A stretch of DNA of 64,000 nucleotides from Paracoccus ravus (GCF_004522175.1 NZ_SDEB01000017.1:21860-85859); one strand, 5' to 3'. Positions 1-11,905 are shown, numbered from the stretch's first letter. Notes: generated from the sequence alone by a model not told the origin. Made by a program: numbers and translations.

Positions 1-249
1 GTTCAAAGCTTCGGGGCGGGCATTCAGGATTTCGGCACCGTCAAAGCGGATCGAGCCGGTGGCCCGGCCATTGCGCGCCAAAAGCCCCATGATCGAGAAG
101 GCCAGCTGCGACTTGCCCGAACCGGATTCGCCTACAATGCCCAGCGTCTCGCCACGGGCCACGTCCAGATTGATGCCATTGACCGCAGAAACCTCGCCAT
201 CTGTGGTGGTGAAGCGCACGTTCAGGTCGCGGATTTGAAGAAGGCTCAT
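1..249 (-). CDS. oppD: Oligopeptide ABC transporter ATP-binding protein (OppD/DppD family), C-terminal part cut off by window edge
   Basis: Only the first 83 codons are in the window; the gene continues beyond position 1. It starts at the ATG at 249, one base after the stop of the upstream permease, so it is the fourth gene of the opp operon. The Walker A loop GESGSGKS is visible near residue 40, typical of OppD/DppD nucleotide-binding subunits that hydrolyse ATP in the cytoplasm to drive peptide import. The family is clear, but peptide specificity cannot be told from this fragment. Confidence 0.9.
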   Translation of the reverse strand, partial: MSLLQIRDLNVRFTTTDGEVSAVNGINLDVARGETLGIVGESGSGKSQLAFSIMGLLARNGRATGSIRFDGAEILNARPEALN

Positions 250-250
250 C

Positions 251-1174
251 TTAGCGATCCTTCGGGTCAAGCGCGTCGCGCAGCCCGTCGCCGACGAAGA
301 AGAAGGCGAAAAGCGTGATGCAGAAGAAGAACAGCGGGAAGATCAGCTGCCAGAGCGTGCCGTAGTTCATCGTGCCCGCGCCCTCCGAGATCAGCGCACC
401 CCAGGAGGTCAGCGGCTCCTGCACGCCAAGGCCGAGGAAGCTGATGAAGCTTTCCGACAGGATCATCAACGGCACCAGCAGCGTCGCATAGACCGCGACC
501 ACGCCCAGCAGGTTCGGCACGATATGGCGGATGATGATGCGCCACGCCGGGACGCCGGTCGCCCGGGCGGCCTCGATGAATTCTCGGTTCTTGAGGCTAA
601 GCGTCTGGCCTCGAACGATTCGTGACATTTCGAGCCAGGAGATCAAGCCGATTCCCAGGAACAGCATCGACATCGAGCGGCCGAAGATCACCAGGAGCAG
701 GATCAGCACGAACATGTAGGGAATGGCCAGAAGGATATCGACCGTGCGCATCATGATCGCATCGGTGCGGCCGCCGACATAGCCCGCTGTCGCGCCGTAG
801 AGCGTGCCGACGATGACGGCGATGCCCGCGCCGATCAGCCCTACCATCAGCGAGACCTGCGTGCCCTGCACGGTGCGCGAGAAGAGGTCGCGGCCAAGGT
901 CGTCGGTCCCAAAGTAATGGCCATTGGCAAAGCTGGGCATCCCCATCGTGGCGGCATTGCCAATGACCTCGAAGTCCATTTCCTCGTTGGACCATGCGGC
1001 GAGCGAATTGCCGAATATGGCGAACAGCGCGACAAGGATCAGCACGACAAGGCTGATCATCGCGGCCTTGTTCCGGCGGAAGCGGCGACGGGCATCGGCC
1101 CAAGGGCTGCGGCCCTTGACCTCGGCCTCGGACATGCGCGCGGCGAGGGATTGCATCTGTTGGGTGTCGATCAT
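251..1174 (-). CDS. oppC: Peptide ABC transporter permease, OppC/DppC family
   Basis: A 307-residue inner-membrane permease. It has the OppC hallmarks: a charged N-terminal cytoplasmic stretch, a first membrane helix at about residues 36-57, the GTDDLGRDLFSR motif near residue 90, and the EAA loop around EAARATGVPAWRIIIRHIVPN that docks with the ATPase. It lies 3 bases downstream of oppB and 1 base upstream of oppD, so the genes are certainly co-transcribed. It forms the transmembrane channel together with OppB. Confidence 0.93.
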   Translation of the reverse strand: MIDTQQMQSLAARMSEAEVKGRSPWADARRRFRRNKAAMISLVVLILVALFAIFGNSLAAWSNEEMDFEVIGNAATMGMPSFANGHYFGTDDLGRDLFSRTVQGTQVSLMVGLIGAGIAVIVGTLYGATAGYVGGRTDAIMMRTVDILLAIPYMFVLILLLVIFGRSMSMLFLGIGLISWLEMSRIVRGQTLSLKNREFIEAARATGVPAWRIIIRHIVPNLLGVVAVYATLLVPLMILSESFISFLGLGVQEPLTSWGALISEGAGTMNYGTLWQLIFPLFFFCITLFAFFFVGDGLRDALDPKDR

Positions 1175-1177
1175 GGC

Positions 1178-2095
1178 TCAGTACCTGATCTTGGGGTCGA
1201 TCCATGCGTAAAGCACGTCCACCACGAGACTGAAAAGAATGGTCAGCGCGCCGACAAGGATGGTGATCCCCATCATCACCGCATAGTCGCGGTTCAGCGC
1301 GGAATCGACGAAGCTGCGCCCGATGCCGCCGGTCGAGAAATACATATCGACCACGACCGAGCCGGTGATCATCGTCACGAAAGCCGGGCCAAGATAGCTG
1401 ATCACCGGCAAAAGCGCGGGCTTCAACGCGTGGCGCAAGATCACCTTGCTTTCCGGCAGGCCCTTGGCGCGGGCGGTGCGGATATGGTTCGAGCCCAGCA
1501 CCTCCAGCATCGAGGAGCGCGTGATCCGCGCGATCGAGGCCATGAAGCTGGTCGAAAGCGCCACGACCGGCATGATCCAGTAGATCGGGCCGCCCCAGCC
1601 GCCGCCCGGCAGCCAGCCCAGCCACAGCGTGAAGACCAGCACGAGGATGGGGGCCATGACGAAGTTCGGCAGCACCTGCGCGCCGATCGAGGTGCCGACG
1701 GCGAGGTAGTCGATCCACGAGTTCTGGCGGATGGCCGCGGCCACGCCCAGCGAGACGCCGACGATGACCGCCGCGATGAAGGAGATCGCGCCATAGGTCA
1801 GCGTGACCGGGAATCCCGCCGCGATGATCTGGTTCACCGAGCGGTCGGGATAGACGAAGCTGGGACCGAAATCGAAATGCGCGACGATGCCCCAGACGTA
1901 ATTCACGATCTGCCGCCACAGCGGGTCATCAAGCCCGTATTTGGCATTCAGGTTCGCGACGATCTGCGGGGGCAGGGCACGTTCCTGCGTGAAGGGGCCG
2001 CCGGGGGCCGCATGCATCAGCAGGAAGGAAAGGACGATGAGCAGAAGCAACGTCGGGATGGCGACGGCAAGCCGCCTGAGGATGTAACCGAACAT
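1178..2095 (-). CDS. oppB: Peptide ABC transporter permease, OppB/DppB family
   Basis: A 305-residue inner-membrane permease beginning with the classic OppB N-terminus (MFGYILRRLAVAIPTLLLL). It has a large periplasmic loop containing the family signature PGGPFTQERALPP and the cytoplasmic EAA loop RTARAKGLPESKVILRHALKPAL. It follows the binding protein gene by 71 bases and precedes oppC by 3 bases. It pairs with OppC to form the peptide channel. Confidence 0.93.
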   Translation of the reverse strand: MFGYILRRLAVAIPTLLLLIVLSFLLMHAAPGGPFTQERALPPQIVANLNAKYGLDDPLWRQIVNYVWGIVAHFDFGPSFVYPDRSVNQIIAAGFPVTLTYGAISFIAAVIVGVSLGVAAAIRQNSWIDYLAVGTSIGAQVLPNFVMAPILVLVFTLWLGWLPGGGWGGPIYWIMPVVALSTSFMASIARITRSSMLEVLGSNHIRTARAKGLPESKVILRHALKPALLPVISYLGPAFVTMITGSVVVDMYFSTGGIGRSFVDSALNRDYAVMMGITILVGALTILFSLVVDVLYAWIDPKIRY

Positions 2096-2166
2096 GTTCA
2101 GGTTCCCGAGTTAGGTGCCGGACAGTTTCGGCATGGCGGCCCCGCAAGGGGGCCGCCGCCAAAATC

Positions 2167-3771
2167 TTATTTCTCGATCCGGTAGATGTCTTTGGCGAGC
2201 CAGTCGTTCATGACGTTCTCGGTCGGCAGGCCTTTGATCGCGTCGTTGATCATGTCCACCTTGGCATATTGATAGATCGGGACCAGCGGCATTTCCTCGG
2301 CCAGGATCTTCTCGGCCGCGGTATATTGAACGTTCGGGTCTTCCGAGGTCTTCGACTCGTCGAGCAGCTTGTCGAACGCGGCATTGTTGAACTTGCCATA
2401 GTTCATCCCGGTCGAGCGGAAATAGTCGAGGAAGGTCGAGGCCTCGTTGTAATCCGCGCACCAGGCATAGCGGGCCATCTCGAAATCCTGCGATTGCAGG
2501 CGGTCGGTATGGACCTTCCACTCGACATTGTTCAGCTCGATCTGGACGCCGAGCGCCTTGTAGAACTGCTGCGCGGCAACGGCGATCTTCTTGTGGTTCT
2601 CGTCCGTGTTGTATTGCAGCGTCAGTTTCAGCGGCTTGTCGGGGCCGTAGCCGGCCTCGGCCAGCAGCGCCTTGGCCTTTTCGAGGCGCTCGGCCTGGCT
2701 CCAGCCCGCATAGTCGATCTCGGGCATCTCGAAGCCCTCGATTGCCCAATGGGTCCAGTTGTAGGACGGCTTCTGGCCACCTTGCAGGATCTTGTCGACG
2801 ACCACATCGCGTTGCATCGCATAGGACAGCGCCTTGCGGACGCGCACGTCTTTCAGCGCTTCGGGGCCCTTGTCCGAAAGGTTGAACAGATAGCCATACG
2901 AGCAGGAATAGGGGATCGAGATCGCCTGATTGGGGAATTCCTTTTCCAGCGCCGGGTATTGGCCCGCCGGGATCTGGACGCGGTCAAGCTCGCCTGCCTT
3001 GTAGCGGGTGAGCGCGACGTTGTTGTCGTTCACGGTCAGGCCCTTGACATGTTCCATGATCACATTGGCGGCGTCCCAGTAGTTCGGGTTCTTCTCCATG
3101 CTGATCTGGACGCCCAGATCGTGCCTGGCGAGGGTATAGGCACCGTTGCCGACCAGCTTGCCGGCCTGGGTCCAGTTGTCGCCCTCGGCCTCGACGACCT
3201 TCTGCGGCACCGGGAAGGTCGAGCTATGCGTGACCATCTTCGGGAAATAGGGGGTGGCGACGCTGAGCTTCACTTCCAGCGTGTGATCGTCGATCGCCTT
3301 GATGCCCAGCTCCTCGGGCTTCTTCTCGCCCTTCACGACGGCGGGGGCGTTCTCGACGTTCATGAGTTCCATGAACCACGCATATTCCGAAGCGGTCGCC
3401 GGATCGGCCAGGCGGCGCCAGCTGTAGACGAAGTCATTGGCGGTCAGCGCCTCACCATTCGACCATTTCGCCTCGGGGCGCAGATGGAACGTATAGGTCA
3501 GCTTGTCATCCGAGACGTCGAACTTGGTGGCGACGCCCGGAACAGGCGCGCCCTTGGCGTCCTCGTTCAGCAGGCCCTCGAAGAGTTGGCGGATGACATC
3601 CGAACCTTCGACATCCGAATTCTTGTGCGGATCGGCGGTCTTGATCGCGTCCAAGAGCCAGAAGGTATAGCTTTGGTCAGCGGCAAGCTTTTCGCCCGGT
3701 GCGGGCTGGACCGCCAGCGCGGGCAGCGCAAGGCCCATGGTCAGCGCGGTGGTGAGGAACAGATGTTTCAT
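2167..3771 (-). CDS. oppA: Periplasmic peptide-binding protein, OppA family (SBP_bac_5)
   Basis: Encodes 534 residues from the ATG at 3771, chosen because a typical Sec signal peptide starts there (MKHLFLTTALTMGLALPALA) and AGAGAGG stands about 9 bases upstream. A longer in-frame reading from 3816 would put 15 polar residues before the signal. The family-5 binding-protein fold is recognisable from the RPEAKWSNGEALTANDFVYSWRR region near residue 100. It delivers peptides to OppBC and is first in the operon, as usual for the most abundant component. Substrate range is not deducible. Confidence 0.92.
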   Translation of the reverse strand: MKHLFLTTALTMGLALPALAVQPAPGEKLAADQSYTFWLLDAIKTADPHKNSDVEGSDVIRQLFEGLLNEDAKGAPVPGVATKFDVSDDKLTYTFHLRPEAKWSNGEALTANDFVYSWRRLADPATASEYAWFMELMNVENAPAVVKGEKKPEELGIKAIDDHTLEVKLSVATPYFPKMVTHSSTFPVPQKVVEAEGDNWTQAGKLVGNGAYTLARHDLGVQISMEKNPNYWDAANVIMEHVKGLTVNDNNVALTRYKAGELDRVQIPAGQYPALEKEFPNQAISIPYSCSYGYLFNLSDKGPEALKDVRVRKALSYAMQRDVVVDKILQGGQKPSYNWTHWAIEGFEMPEIDYAGWSQAERLEKAKALLAEAGYGPDKPLKLTLQYNTDENHKKIAVAAQQFYKALGVQIELNNVEWKVHTDRLQSQDFEMARYAWCADYNEASTFLDYFRSTGMNYGKFNNAAFDKLLDESKTSEDPNVQYTAAEKILAEEMPLVPIYQYAKVDMINDAIKGLPTENVMNDWLAKDIYRIEK

Positions 3772-3914
3772 CCGTGGCAACCTCTCTGAAGTTGTTCTTG
3801 TTACCCCTCGGGACATGCGTGGCCCGAGCAGGCGGTCAAACTGGCGCGAAACGCGCAGCCCGGCAAGTGCGATTGCTGCTTTCCCACATCCCTGCCATGT
3901 GAAAGAAAACGGCC

Positions 3915-4448
3915 ATGAAAACCGTTCCGCGCATCACCCTGATCACCGGAGGCGCCCGCTCGGGCAAGTCCGCCTTGGCCGAATCAAGGGCTTCTCTGGT
4001 CTCGGGACCCGCTCTTTATATCGCGACCGCCGAGCCTCTCGACGCGGAAATGACGCAGCGTATCGAGATCCATCGCGCGCGTCGCGGCACGGGCTGGAGC
4101 ACGCTCGAAGAACCGCTGGATCTGCCCGGCGCGCTGGCCAGAAGCGATGACGGCCACAGGCTGCGGCTGGTCGATTGTCTCACGCTTTGGCTGGCGAATG
4201 TCATGGCGGGAGGCGCGCCCGAGCCGCGGGTCACCGAGCTATGCGATGTGCTGCGCATACAGCGCGGACCGGTCCTGCTGGTCACCAATGAGCTGGGGCT
4301 GGGCATCGTGCCCGATAACGCGCTGGCGCGGAAATTCAGAGACCAGCACGGCTGGATGAATCAGGCCGTGGCCGGGATCGCCGACGAGGTCTGGATGTCG
4401 GTCAGCGGTCTGCCGCTGCGCCTCAAACCGCAGGGAGCCTTTTCTTGA
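3915..4448 (+). CDS. cobU: Bifunctional adenosylcobinamide kinase / adenosylcobinamide-phosphate guanylyltransferase
   Basis: A 177-residue cytoplasmic enzyme of cobalamin nucleotide-loop assembly. It phosphorylates adenosylcobinamide and transfers GMP to it. The P-loop GGARSGKS lies at residues 12-19 and the family motif VTNELGLGIVPDNALARKFRD is near residues 115-137. Length equals the family norm. Its stop overlaps the start of cobT in a TTGA tetranucleotide, indicating translational coupling. I looked for a B12 riboswitch in the 143 bases upstream and found neither the B12 box nor its conserved core. CobP is the name used in aerobic-pathway organisms. Confidence 0.94.
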   Translation: MKTVPRITLITGGARSGKSALAESRASLVSGPALYIATAEPLDAEMTQRIEIHRARRGTGWSTLEEPLDLPGALARSDDGHRLRLVDCLTLWLANVMAGGAPEPRVTELCDVLRIQRGPVLLVTNELGLGIVPDNALARKFRDQHGWMNQAVAGIADEVWMSVSGLPLRLKPQGAFS

Positions 4449-5401
4449 AGCAATTTGATGAATCCGCCGCCGAGGCCGCCCGCGCGCGCCAGGCCGAACT
4501 GACAAAGCCGCCGGGGTCGCTGGGCCGCCTCGAAGAACTCGCGATCTTTATGGCGGGCTGGCAGGGGCGCGCGCGTCCGGTGATCGACTATGCGCAGGCT
4601 TTGGTCTTCGCCGGCAATCACGGCGTCACCGCGCAGGGGGTGAACCCTTTCCCGGTCGAGGTCACCGCCCAGATGGTCGCGAATTTCGAGCAGGGCGGGG
4701 CCGCGATCAACCAGATCTGCCGCGTCGCCGGGGCCGAACTGACGGTGATCCCGCTGGAACTCGACCGTCCGACGGCGGATTTCACCAAGGGTATGGCGAT
4801 GGAGGTCCCGGATCTCGTCACCGCCATCCAGATCGGCAAGGATGCGGTCGATCCATCGGCCAATGTGGTGATCCTTGGCGAGATGGGCATCGGCAATTCG
4901 ACCGTCGCCGCCGCATTGGCCGCCGCGACCTTCGGTGGCAGCGCCGAGGATTGGGTCGGACCGGGCACCGGCGCGGATGAGGACATCATGGCCCGCAAGA
5001 TCGCCGCCATCGATGCCGGGCTGAAGCGCCACAAGGGCGCGGCCAGCGCGGCCTCGATCCTCGGCTCTTATGGCGGGCGCGAGCAGGCGGCGATCTGCGG
5101 CGCGGTGATCCGCGCCCGCGAGTTGGGCATTCCGGTGATCCTTGACGGTTTCATCTGTACGGCGGCGGCCGGGGTGCTGCAGGTCAATGATCGCCACGCG
5201 CTCGACCATTGCCTGATCGGACATGCCAGCGCCGAGCCGGGCCATCGCCGCCTGATCGCCGTTCTGGGCAAGGAGCCGATCCTGTCCCTCGACATGCGGC
5301 TGGGCGAGGGGTCGGGCGCGGCGCTGGCGCTGACGATCCTGCGCGCCGCGCTGGCCTGCCATTCCGGAATGGCCACTTTTGCCGAGGCGGGGATTGGCTA
5401 G
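4445..5401 (+). CDS. cobT: Nicotinate-nucleotide--dimethylbenzimidazole phosphoribosyltransferase
   Basis: A 318-residue enzyme that makes alpha-ribazole phosphate from nicotinate mononucleotide and dimethylbenzimidazole, the lower ligand of cobalamin. The start is a TTG at 4445 inside the TTGA overlap with cobU. Recognisable motifs are TKPPGSLGRLEELA at the N-terminus, FAGNHGV near residue 58, GEMGIGNST near 145, and the C-terminal LGEGSGAALA, which probably contains the catalytic glutamate. It sits between cobU and cobS, its pathway neighbours. Confidence 0.94.
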   Translation: MKQFDESAAEAARARQAELTKPPGSLGRLEELAIFMAGWQGRARPVIDYAQALVFAGNHGVTAQGVNPFPVEVTAQMVANFEQGGAAINQICRVAGAELTVIPLELDRPTADFTKGMAMEVPDLVTAIQIGKDAVDPSANVVILGEMGIGNSTVAAALAAATFGGSAEDWVGPGTGADEDIMARKIAAIDAGLKRHKGAASAASILGSYGGREQAAICGAVIRARELGIPVILDGFICTAAAGVLQVNDRHALDHCLIGHASAEPGHRRLIAVLGKEPILSLDMRLGEGSGAALALTILRAALACHSGMATFAEAGIG

Positions 5402-6179
5402 GCTCGCCCGCGACCTCGTGCTGGCGACGGTCTGGCTGACCCGCCTGCCGGTGATGCGGCAGGCCCCGCCCGAGCCGGTCCCGCTTTCGGTCGCGGCATG
5501 GGCCTTTCCTCTGGTCGGGATTGTCGTCGTGCCCCCCGCCGCCGCGGTGATTTGGCTCGCGCTTTGGCTGGGCCTTGGCGCGCCGATCGCGGCAATCCTC
5601 GCGCTGGGGGCGATGGCCCTCGTGACCGGCGGGCTGCATGAGGACGGGCTTGCGGATTTCGCCGATGGCTGTGGCGGCTCGACCCGCACGCGCAGGCTCG
5701 AGATCATGCGTGATTCCCGGATCGGCAGCTATGGCGCACTGACCCTTGGACTGGTGGCGGCGCTGCGGATCGCCGCGCTTGCGGCGCTGGCCGGGCATTC
5801 GGCGGGACTGGCCGCACTGGGGCTTCTGGCGGCGGCAGCCTGGTCGCGCGGGCTGATGGCCCTGGCGCTGGCCGTGATGCCTGCGGCAAGGCCGGAAGGT
5901 TTGGGCCGCGCCGCAGGTCAGGCCTCACACCGGATCGCATTGGTCGCGATCACTTTGGGCGCGATGCTGGTCCTGCCCGCGGTTTCTGCCGCAGGTTCGG
6001 GCAGTTTGGGCTGGCTCATGGTCGCATCCGTCGGAGCCGCATTTGCGGCGATTCCTGCGGTCATGGCCTTGTCCAAGCTGGGCGGACAGACCGGCGATGT
6101 CCTGGGCGCGATCCAGCAATCCGGCGAGACGGCCACCCTGCTTGCGCTGGTGGCATTGGCCTCGGGGCCTGCGGCTTGA
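5394..6179 (+). CDS. cobS: Adenosylcobinamide-GDP ribazoletransferase (cobalamin synthase)
   Basis: An integral membrane enzyme that joins adenosylcobinamide-GDP to alpha-ribazole (phosphate), completing the cobalamin lower loop. I place the start at the TTG at 5394 because the protein then begins MARLARDLVLATVWLTRLPV, like other CobS, with GAGG seven bases upstream; a TTG at 5379 is the alternative. It overlaps cobT by 8 bases. The conserved HEDGLADFADGCGG metal-binding motif and several hydrophobic helices are present. About 261 residues, normal for CobS. Confidence 0.92.
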   Translation: MARLARDLVLATVWLTRLPVMRQAPPEPVPLSVAAWAFPLVGIVVVPPAAAVIWLALWLGLGAPIAAILALGAMALVTGGLHEDGLADFADGCGGSTRTRRLEIMRDSRIGSYGALTLGLVAALRIAALAALAGHSAGLAALGLLAAAAWSRGLMALALAVMPAARPEGLGRAAGQASHRIALVAITLGAMLVLPAVSAAGSGSLGWLMVASVGAAFAAIPAVMALSKLGGQTGDVLGAIQQSGETATLLALVALASGPAA

Positions 6180-6287
6180 CCGAATTACGGCCTTCCTTCA
6201 TACGAAAGCACGATGGAAAAAGACCGGAGAGAGGCCGGCGGGCCGTGTCGAGTGAGGGGCATGGCCAAATAAGGGGAGGTTTCACGC

Positions 6288-6908
6288 ATGGGTGCCCTAT
6301 TAGGGCTGTCTCGCGGCATTGATCGCGTCAACACGGTGATCGGGAGGTCGGTCACCTGGCTGATCCTGGTCGCGGTTCTCGTCAGCGCGGGCAACGCCAT
6401 CATTCGGAAGGTGCTGAACACCTCGTCGAATGCCTGGCTTGAACTGCAATGGTATCTTTACGGCGCGGCCTTTCTGGGCGCTGCCGCTTACACGCTGAAG
6501 GAAAACGAGCATATCCGCATCGACATCATCTACGGGATGTGGACGCGCCGCCGCCAGCATTGGATCGACCTGATCGGCCATTGCCTGTTCCTGATGCCCT
6601 TCGTCACCTTGATGATCTATTACCTGACGCCCTGGGTCATGCGCAGCTTTCGCAGCGGCGAGGTATCGACCAATTCGGGCGGGCTGATCCTGTGGCCGGC
6701 CAAGGCGATGCTGCTCGCGGGCTTCATCCTGCTGTTCATTCAGGGAATCTCCGAGATCATCAAGAAGATCGCGGTCATGCGCGGGATCATTCCCGATCCG
6801 AACCCCTTCGTGTCGCATCACGCTGCAGCCGCCCTCGAGGGCGAGGCGATGGCGCGCGACATGGAGGCCGCGCTTGAAGACGAGCCCCGCGAGGAGAGCC
6901 GCAAATGA
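6288..6908 (+). CDS. TRAP transporter small permease (DctQ/TakQ family)
   Basis: A 206-residue membrane protein with four predicted helices, the pattern of the DctQ small subunit that stabilises the large TRAP permease. Hydrophobic segments lie at about residues 20-40, 55-73, 98-118 and 138-158; the C-terminus is a long acidic cytoplasmic tail. A strong Shine-Dalgarno (AAGGGGAGG) precedes the ATG. Its stop overlaps the start of the large permease (ATGA). The neighbouring binding proteins resemble TakP, so this is probably TakQ of a 2-oxo-acid TRAP system. Confidence 0.88.
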   Translation: MGALLGLSRGIDRVNTVIGRSVTWLILVAVLVSAGNAIIRKVLNTSSNAWLELQWYLYGAAFLGAAAYTLKENEHIRIDIIYGMWTRRRQHWIDLIGHCLFLMPFVTLMIYYLTPWVMRSFRSGEVSTNSGGLILWPAKAMLLAGFILLFIQGISEIIKKIAVMRGIIPDPNPFVSHHAAAALEGEAMARDMEAALEDEPREESRK

Positions 6909-8806
6909 TGGAACTCATCGCGCAGAACATGGCACCGATCATGTTCGCCTCGCTCGTCCTCTTCCTGCTCTTCGGCTATCCGGTCGCCTTTGCGCTGGCC
7001 GCGAACGGGCTTTTGTTCTTCGTCATCGGCGTCGAACTTGCGCCGCTGTCGGGCGGCTCGATCAACCTCAGCTGGCCGCTGTTGAACGCCATGCCGGAAC
7101 GGCTCTGGGGGGTGATGTCGAACGAGACATTACTTGCCATTCCCTTCTTCACCTTCATGGGCATCGTGCTCGAGAAATCGGGCATGGCCGAGGATCTTCT
7201 GGACACGATCGGCCAGCTTTTCGGCCCGATCCGTGGCGGCCTTGCCTATGCGGTGATCATCGTGGGCGCGCTGCTGGCGGCAACCACGGGCGTCGTCGCG
7301 GCCTCGGTCATCGCGATGGGTCTTATCTCGCTGCCGATCATGCTGCGCTACGGTTACGACCGTCGCATTGCTTCGGGGACCATCGCGGCCTCGGGGACCT
7401 TGGCGCAGATCATCCCGCCCTCGCTGGTTCTGATCGTGCTGGCCGACCAGCTCGGCCGGTCGGTCGGCGACATGTACAAGGGCGCGCTGATCCCCGGTCT
7501 GGTGCTGACCGGGATCTACATGGGCTATATCTTCCTCGTGTCGATCTTCCGCCCGCACCTGATGCCCGCCCTGCCCAAAGAGGCGCGCACGCTGGGTTCT
7601 GGCGTCACCTCGCTTTTCGTGGCGCTGGCCGCGACGCTGGGGCTGGCCTATCTGGCATTCCTGTGGCTCTACCCGACGCAGGGCAAGGATGCCGACATCC
7701 TCGCGCCCGCGATCGCGATCATCGCGATCTATGTCGTGGCGCTGCTCGACAAGGCACTGAAGATCAACCTGATGTCGCGCCTCGCGCAGCAGGTTGTCAT
7801 CGTGCTGATCCCGCCGCTGGCGCTGATTTTCCTGGTGCTGGGCACGATCTTTCTGGGCATCGCCACGCCCACGGAGGGCGGCGCGATGGGCGCGGTCGGC
7901 GCGCTGCTGCTCGCAGGCATCAAGGGGCGTCTGAACTATGACGTGATCCGTCAGGCCTTGCTGGCAACGACCCGGCTTTCTGCCTTTGTCATGTTCATCC
8001 TGATCGGCGCGCGGGTCTTCTCGCTGACCTTCTATGGCGTGAACGGTCATATCTGGGTCGAACATCTGCTGACCTCGCTGCCGGGGGGCGAATATGGCTT
8101 CCTGATCGCGGTGTCTGTACTGGTCTTCCTGCTGGCCTTCTTCCTCGACTTCTTCGAGCTGGCCTTCATCATCGTTCCGCTTCTGGCCCCCGCGGCCGAG
8201 GCGATGGGGATCGACCTGATCTGGTTCGGCGTGCTTCTGGGCGTCAACATGCAGACCAGCTTCATGCACCCGCCCTTCGGCTTCTCGCTGTTCTTCCTGC
8301 GTTCGGTCGCCCCCAAGGTGGCATATCAGGACAAGGTCACGGGAAAGATGATGGAGCCGGTGACCACGGGGCAGATCTATTGGGGCGCAGTGCCCTATGT
8401 CTGCATCCAGCTCGTGATGGTGGCGATCGTCATGCTCTTCCCGGGATTGGTGATGCATTACAAGGGTCCGCCCATCGACACCTCGAATGTCAAGATCGAG
8501 ATCCCCGCAGGAGGGGGACTTGGCGGACTGGGCGGCGGTCTGGGCGGCGGTCTGGGCGGAGGCCTCGGCAACCCGTTCGGCGCACCTGCGACCCCGGGCG
8601 CTGCGCCCGGAGGCCTTGGCGGTTTGGGCGGCGCGCCGAATTTCGGCACGACTGCCCCGGCCCCAGCCACAGCACCCGGCACGCCGGAGGCCCCGGCTCC
8701 GGAAGGCGTTGCGCCGAGCCCGGCTGCCCCTTCGGGCGGGTTGAACCCGCTGTCGGGTCCGCCTCCGGGTCTGACCGCACCTGCGACGCCTCCGGCAAGC
8801 AATTGA
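6905..8806 (+). CDS. TRAP transporter large permease (DctM/TakM family) with Gly/Pro/Ala-rich C-terminal tail
   Basis: A 633-residue inner-membrane protein, the cation-coupled transport subunit of a TRAP importer. The DctM core is evident from multiple helices and the motifs PFFTFMGIVLEKSGMAEDLLD and GTLAQIIPPSLVLIVLAD. It is longer than a standard DctM (about 430 residues). Part of this is the longer TakM-type core. The rest is a low-complexity tail from about residue 534, made of GGLGGG repeats then Ala/Pro-rich sequence, with no predicted fold. It starts by ATGA overlap with the small permease. A strong terminator follows. Confidence 0.9.
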   Translation: MMELIAQNMAPIMFASLVLFLLFGYPVAFALAANGLLFFVIGVELAPLSGGSINLSWPLLNAMPERLWGVMSNETLLAIPFFTFMGIVLEKSGMAEDLLDTIGQLFGPIRGGLAYAVIIVGALLAATTGVVAASVIAMGLISLPIMLRYGYDRRIASGTIAASGTLAQIIPPSLVLIVLADQLGRSVGDMYKGALIPGLVLTGIYMGYIFLVSIFRPHLMPALPKEARTLGSGVTSLFVALAATLGLAYLAFLWLYPTQGKDADILAPAIAIIAIYVVALLDKALKINLMSRLAQQVVIVLIPPLALIFLVLGTIFLGIATPTEGGAMGAVGALLLAGIKGRLNYDVIRQALLATTRLSAFVMFILIGARVFSLTFYGVNGHIWVEHLLTSLPGGEYGFLIAVSVLVFLLAFFLDFFELAFIIVPLLAPAAEAMGIDLIWFGVLLGVNMQTSFMHPPFGFSLFFLRSVAPKVAYQDKVTGKMMEPVTTGQIYWGAVPYVCIQLVMVAIVMLFPGLVMHYKGPPIDTSNVKIEIPAGGGLGGLGGGLGGGLGGGLGNPFGAPATPGAAPGGLGGLGGAPNFGTTAPAPATAPGTPEAPAPEGVAPSPAAPSGGLNPLSGPPPGLTAPATPPASN

Positions 8807-8811
8807 ACAAA

Positions 8812-8837
8812 GAAAGGCGGCCCAAGGGCCGCCTTTC
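8812..8837. terminator. Bidirectional intrinsic terminator between TRAP permease and binding protein genes
   Basis: A perfect 12-bp inverted repeat (GAAAGGCGGCCC and its complement) separated by AA lies six bases past the TRAP permease stop and 23 bases before the end of the convergent binding-protein gene. The stem ends in A/T tracts on both sides, so it can serve both strands. Confidence 0.85.
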
Positions 8838-8860
8838 CATTTCCACCTTGGCGGCAGCGT

Positions 8861-11354
<2,494 letters not shown>

Positions 11355-11440
11355 TTATCTTGTGGCGGCATCTCTGGACTACCCAAGTTGTTCCAAGCTT
11401 CCTATAGTGGCTGAGGTTTTGGGAAATCGAGGGACAAGGG

Positions 11441-11905
11441 ATGCGCTGTCCGTTCTGCGGCAATGTGGACACTCAGGTTAAGGATTCGCGGCCTGCCGAA
11501 GACAATGTCGCCATTCGCCGACGCCGCTTTTGCCCCGCCTGCGGTGGCCGCTTCACGACCTATGAACGGGTCCAGCTGCGCGATCTGGTGGTGGTAAAGT
11601 CCAGCGGCCGGCGCGAGGATTTCGACCGCTCGAAGCTCGAGCGCTCGATCCGCATCGCCATGCAGAAACGCCCGATCGATCCTGAGCGGATCGACCAGAT
11701 GATTTCCGGGATCGTGCGGCGGCTGGAAAGTCTGGGCGATACCGATATTCCCTCGAAGGTCATCGGCGAGATCGTGATGGAAACCCTGGCCCGGATCGAT
11801 ACTGTCGCCTATGTAAGATTTGCGAGCGTTTACAAGAACTTCCAGGCTGCGGATGATTTCGATAAATTCGTGTCGGAATTGCGCCCGGGACTTGCCGAAG
11901 AGTGA
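11441..11905 (+). CDS. nrdR: Transcriptional repressor NrdR
   Basis: A 154-residue repressor of ribonucleotide reductase genes. The N-terminal zinc ribbon has cysteines at 3, 6, 31 and 34 (CPFC ... CPAC); the ATP-cone domain that senses ATP/dATP follows from about residue 49 ([21 protein letters not shown]). Length matches the family exactly. It is translationally coupled to ribD through a GTGA overlap, the common alphaproteobacterial nrdR-rib arrangement. No clear NrdR box was seen in its own upstream region. Confidence 0.96.
   Translation: MRCPFCGNVDTQVKDSRPAEDNVAIRRRRFCPACGGRFTTYERVQLRDLVVVKSSGRREDFDRSKLERSIRIAMQKRPIDPERIDQMISGIVRRLESLGDTDIPSKVIGEIVMETLARIDTVAYVRFASVYKNFQAADDFDKFVSELRPGLAEE

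Noticed and set aside
917..2185. Long plus-strand frame opposite oppB/oppC
   Set aside because: Composition is His/Asp/Arg-rich, typical of antisense frames in GC-rich DNA; the minus-strand opp genes explain the region.
3772..3914. Cobalamin riboswitch upstream of cobU
   Set aside because: Neither the B12 box nor the conserved core of the riboswitch is present in the gap between oppA and cobU.
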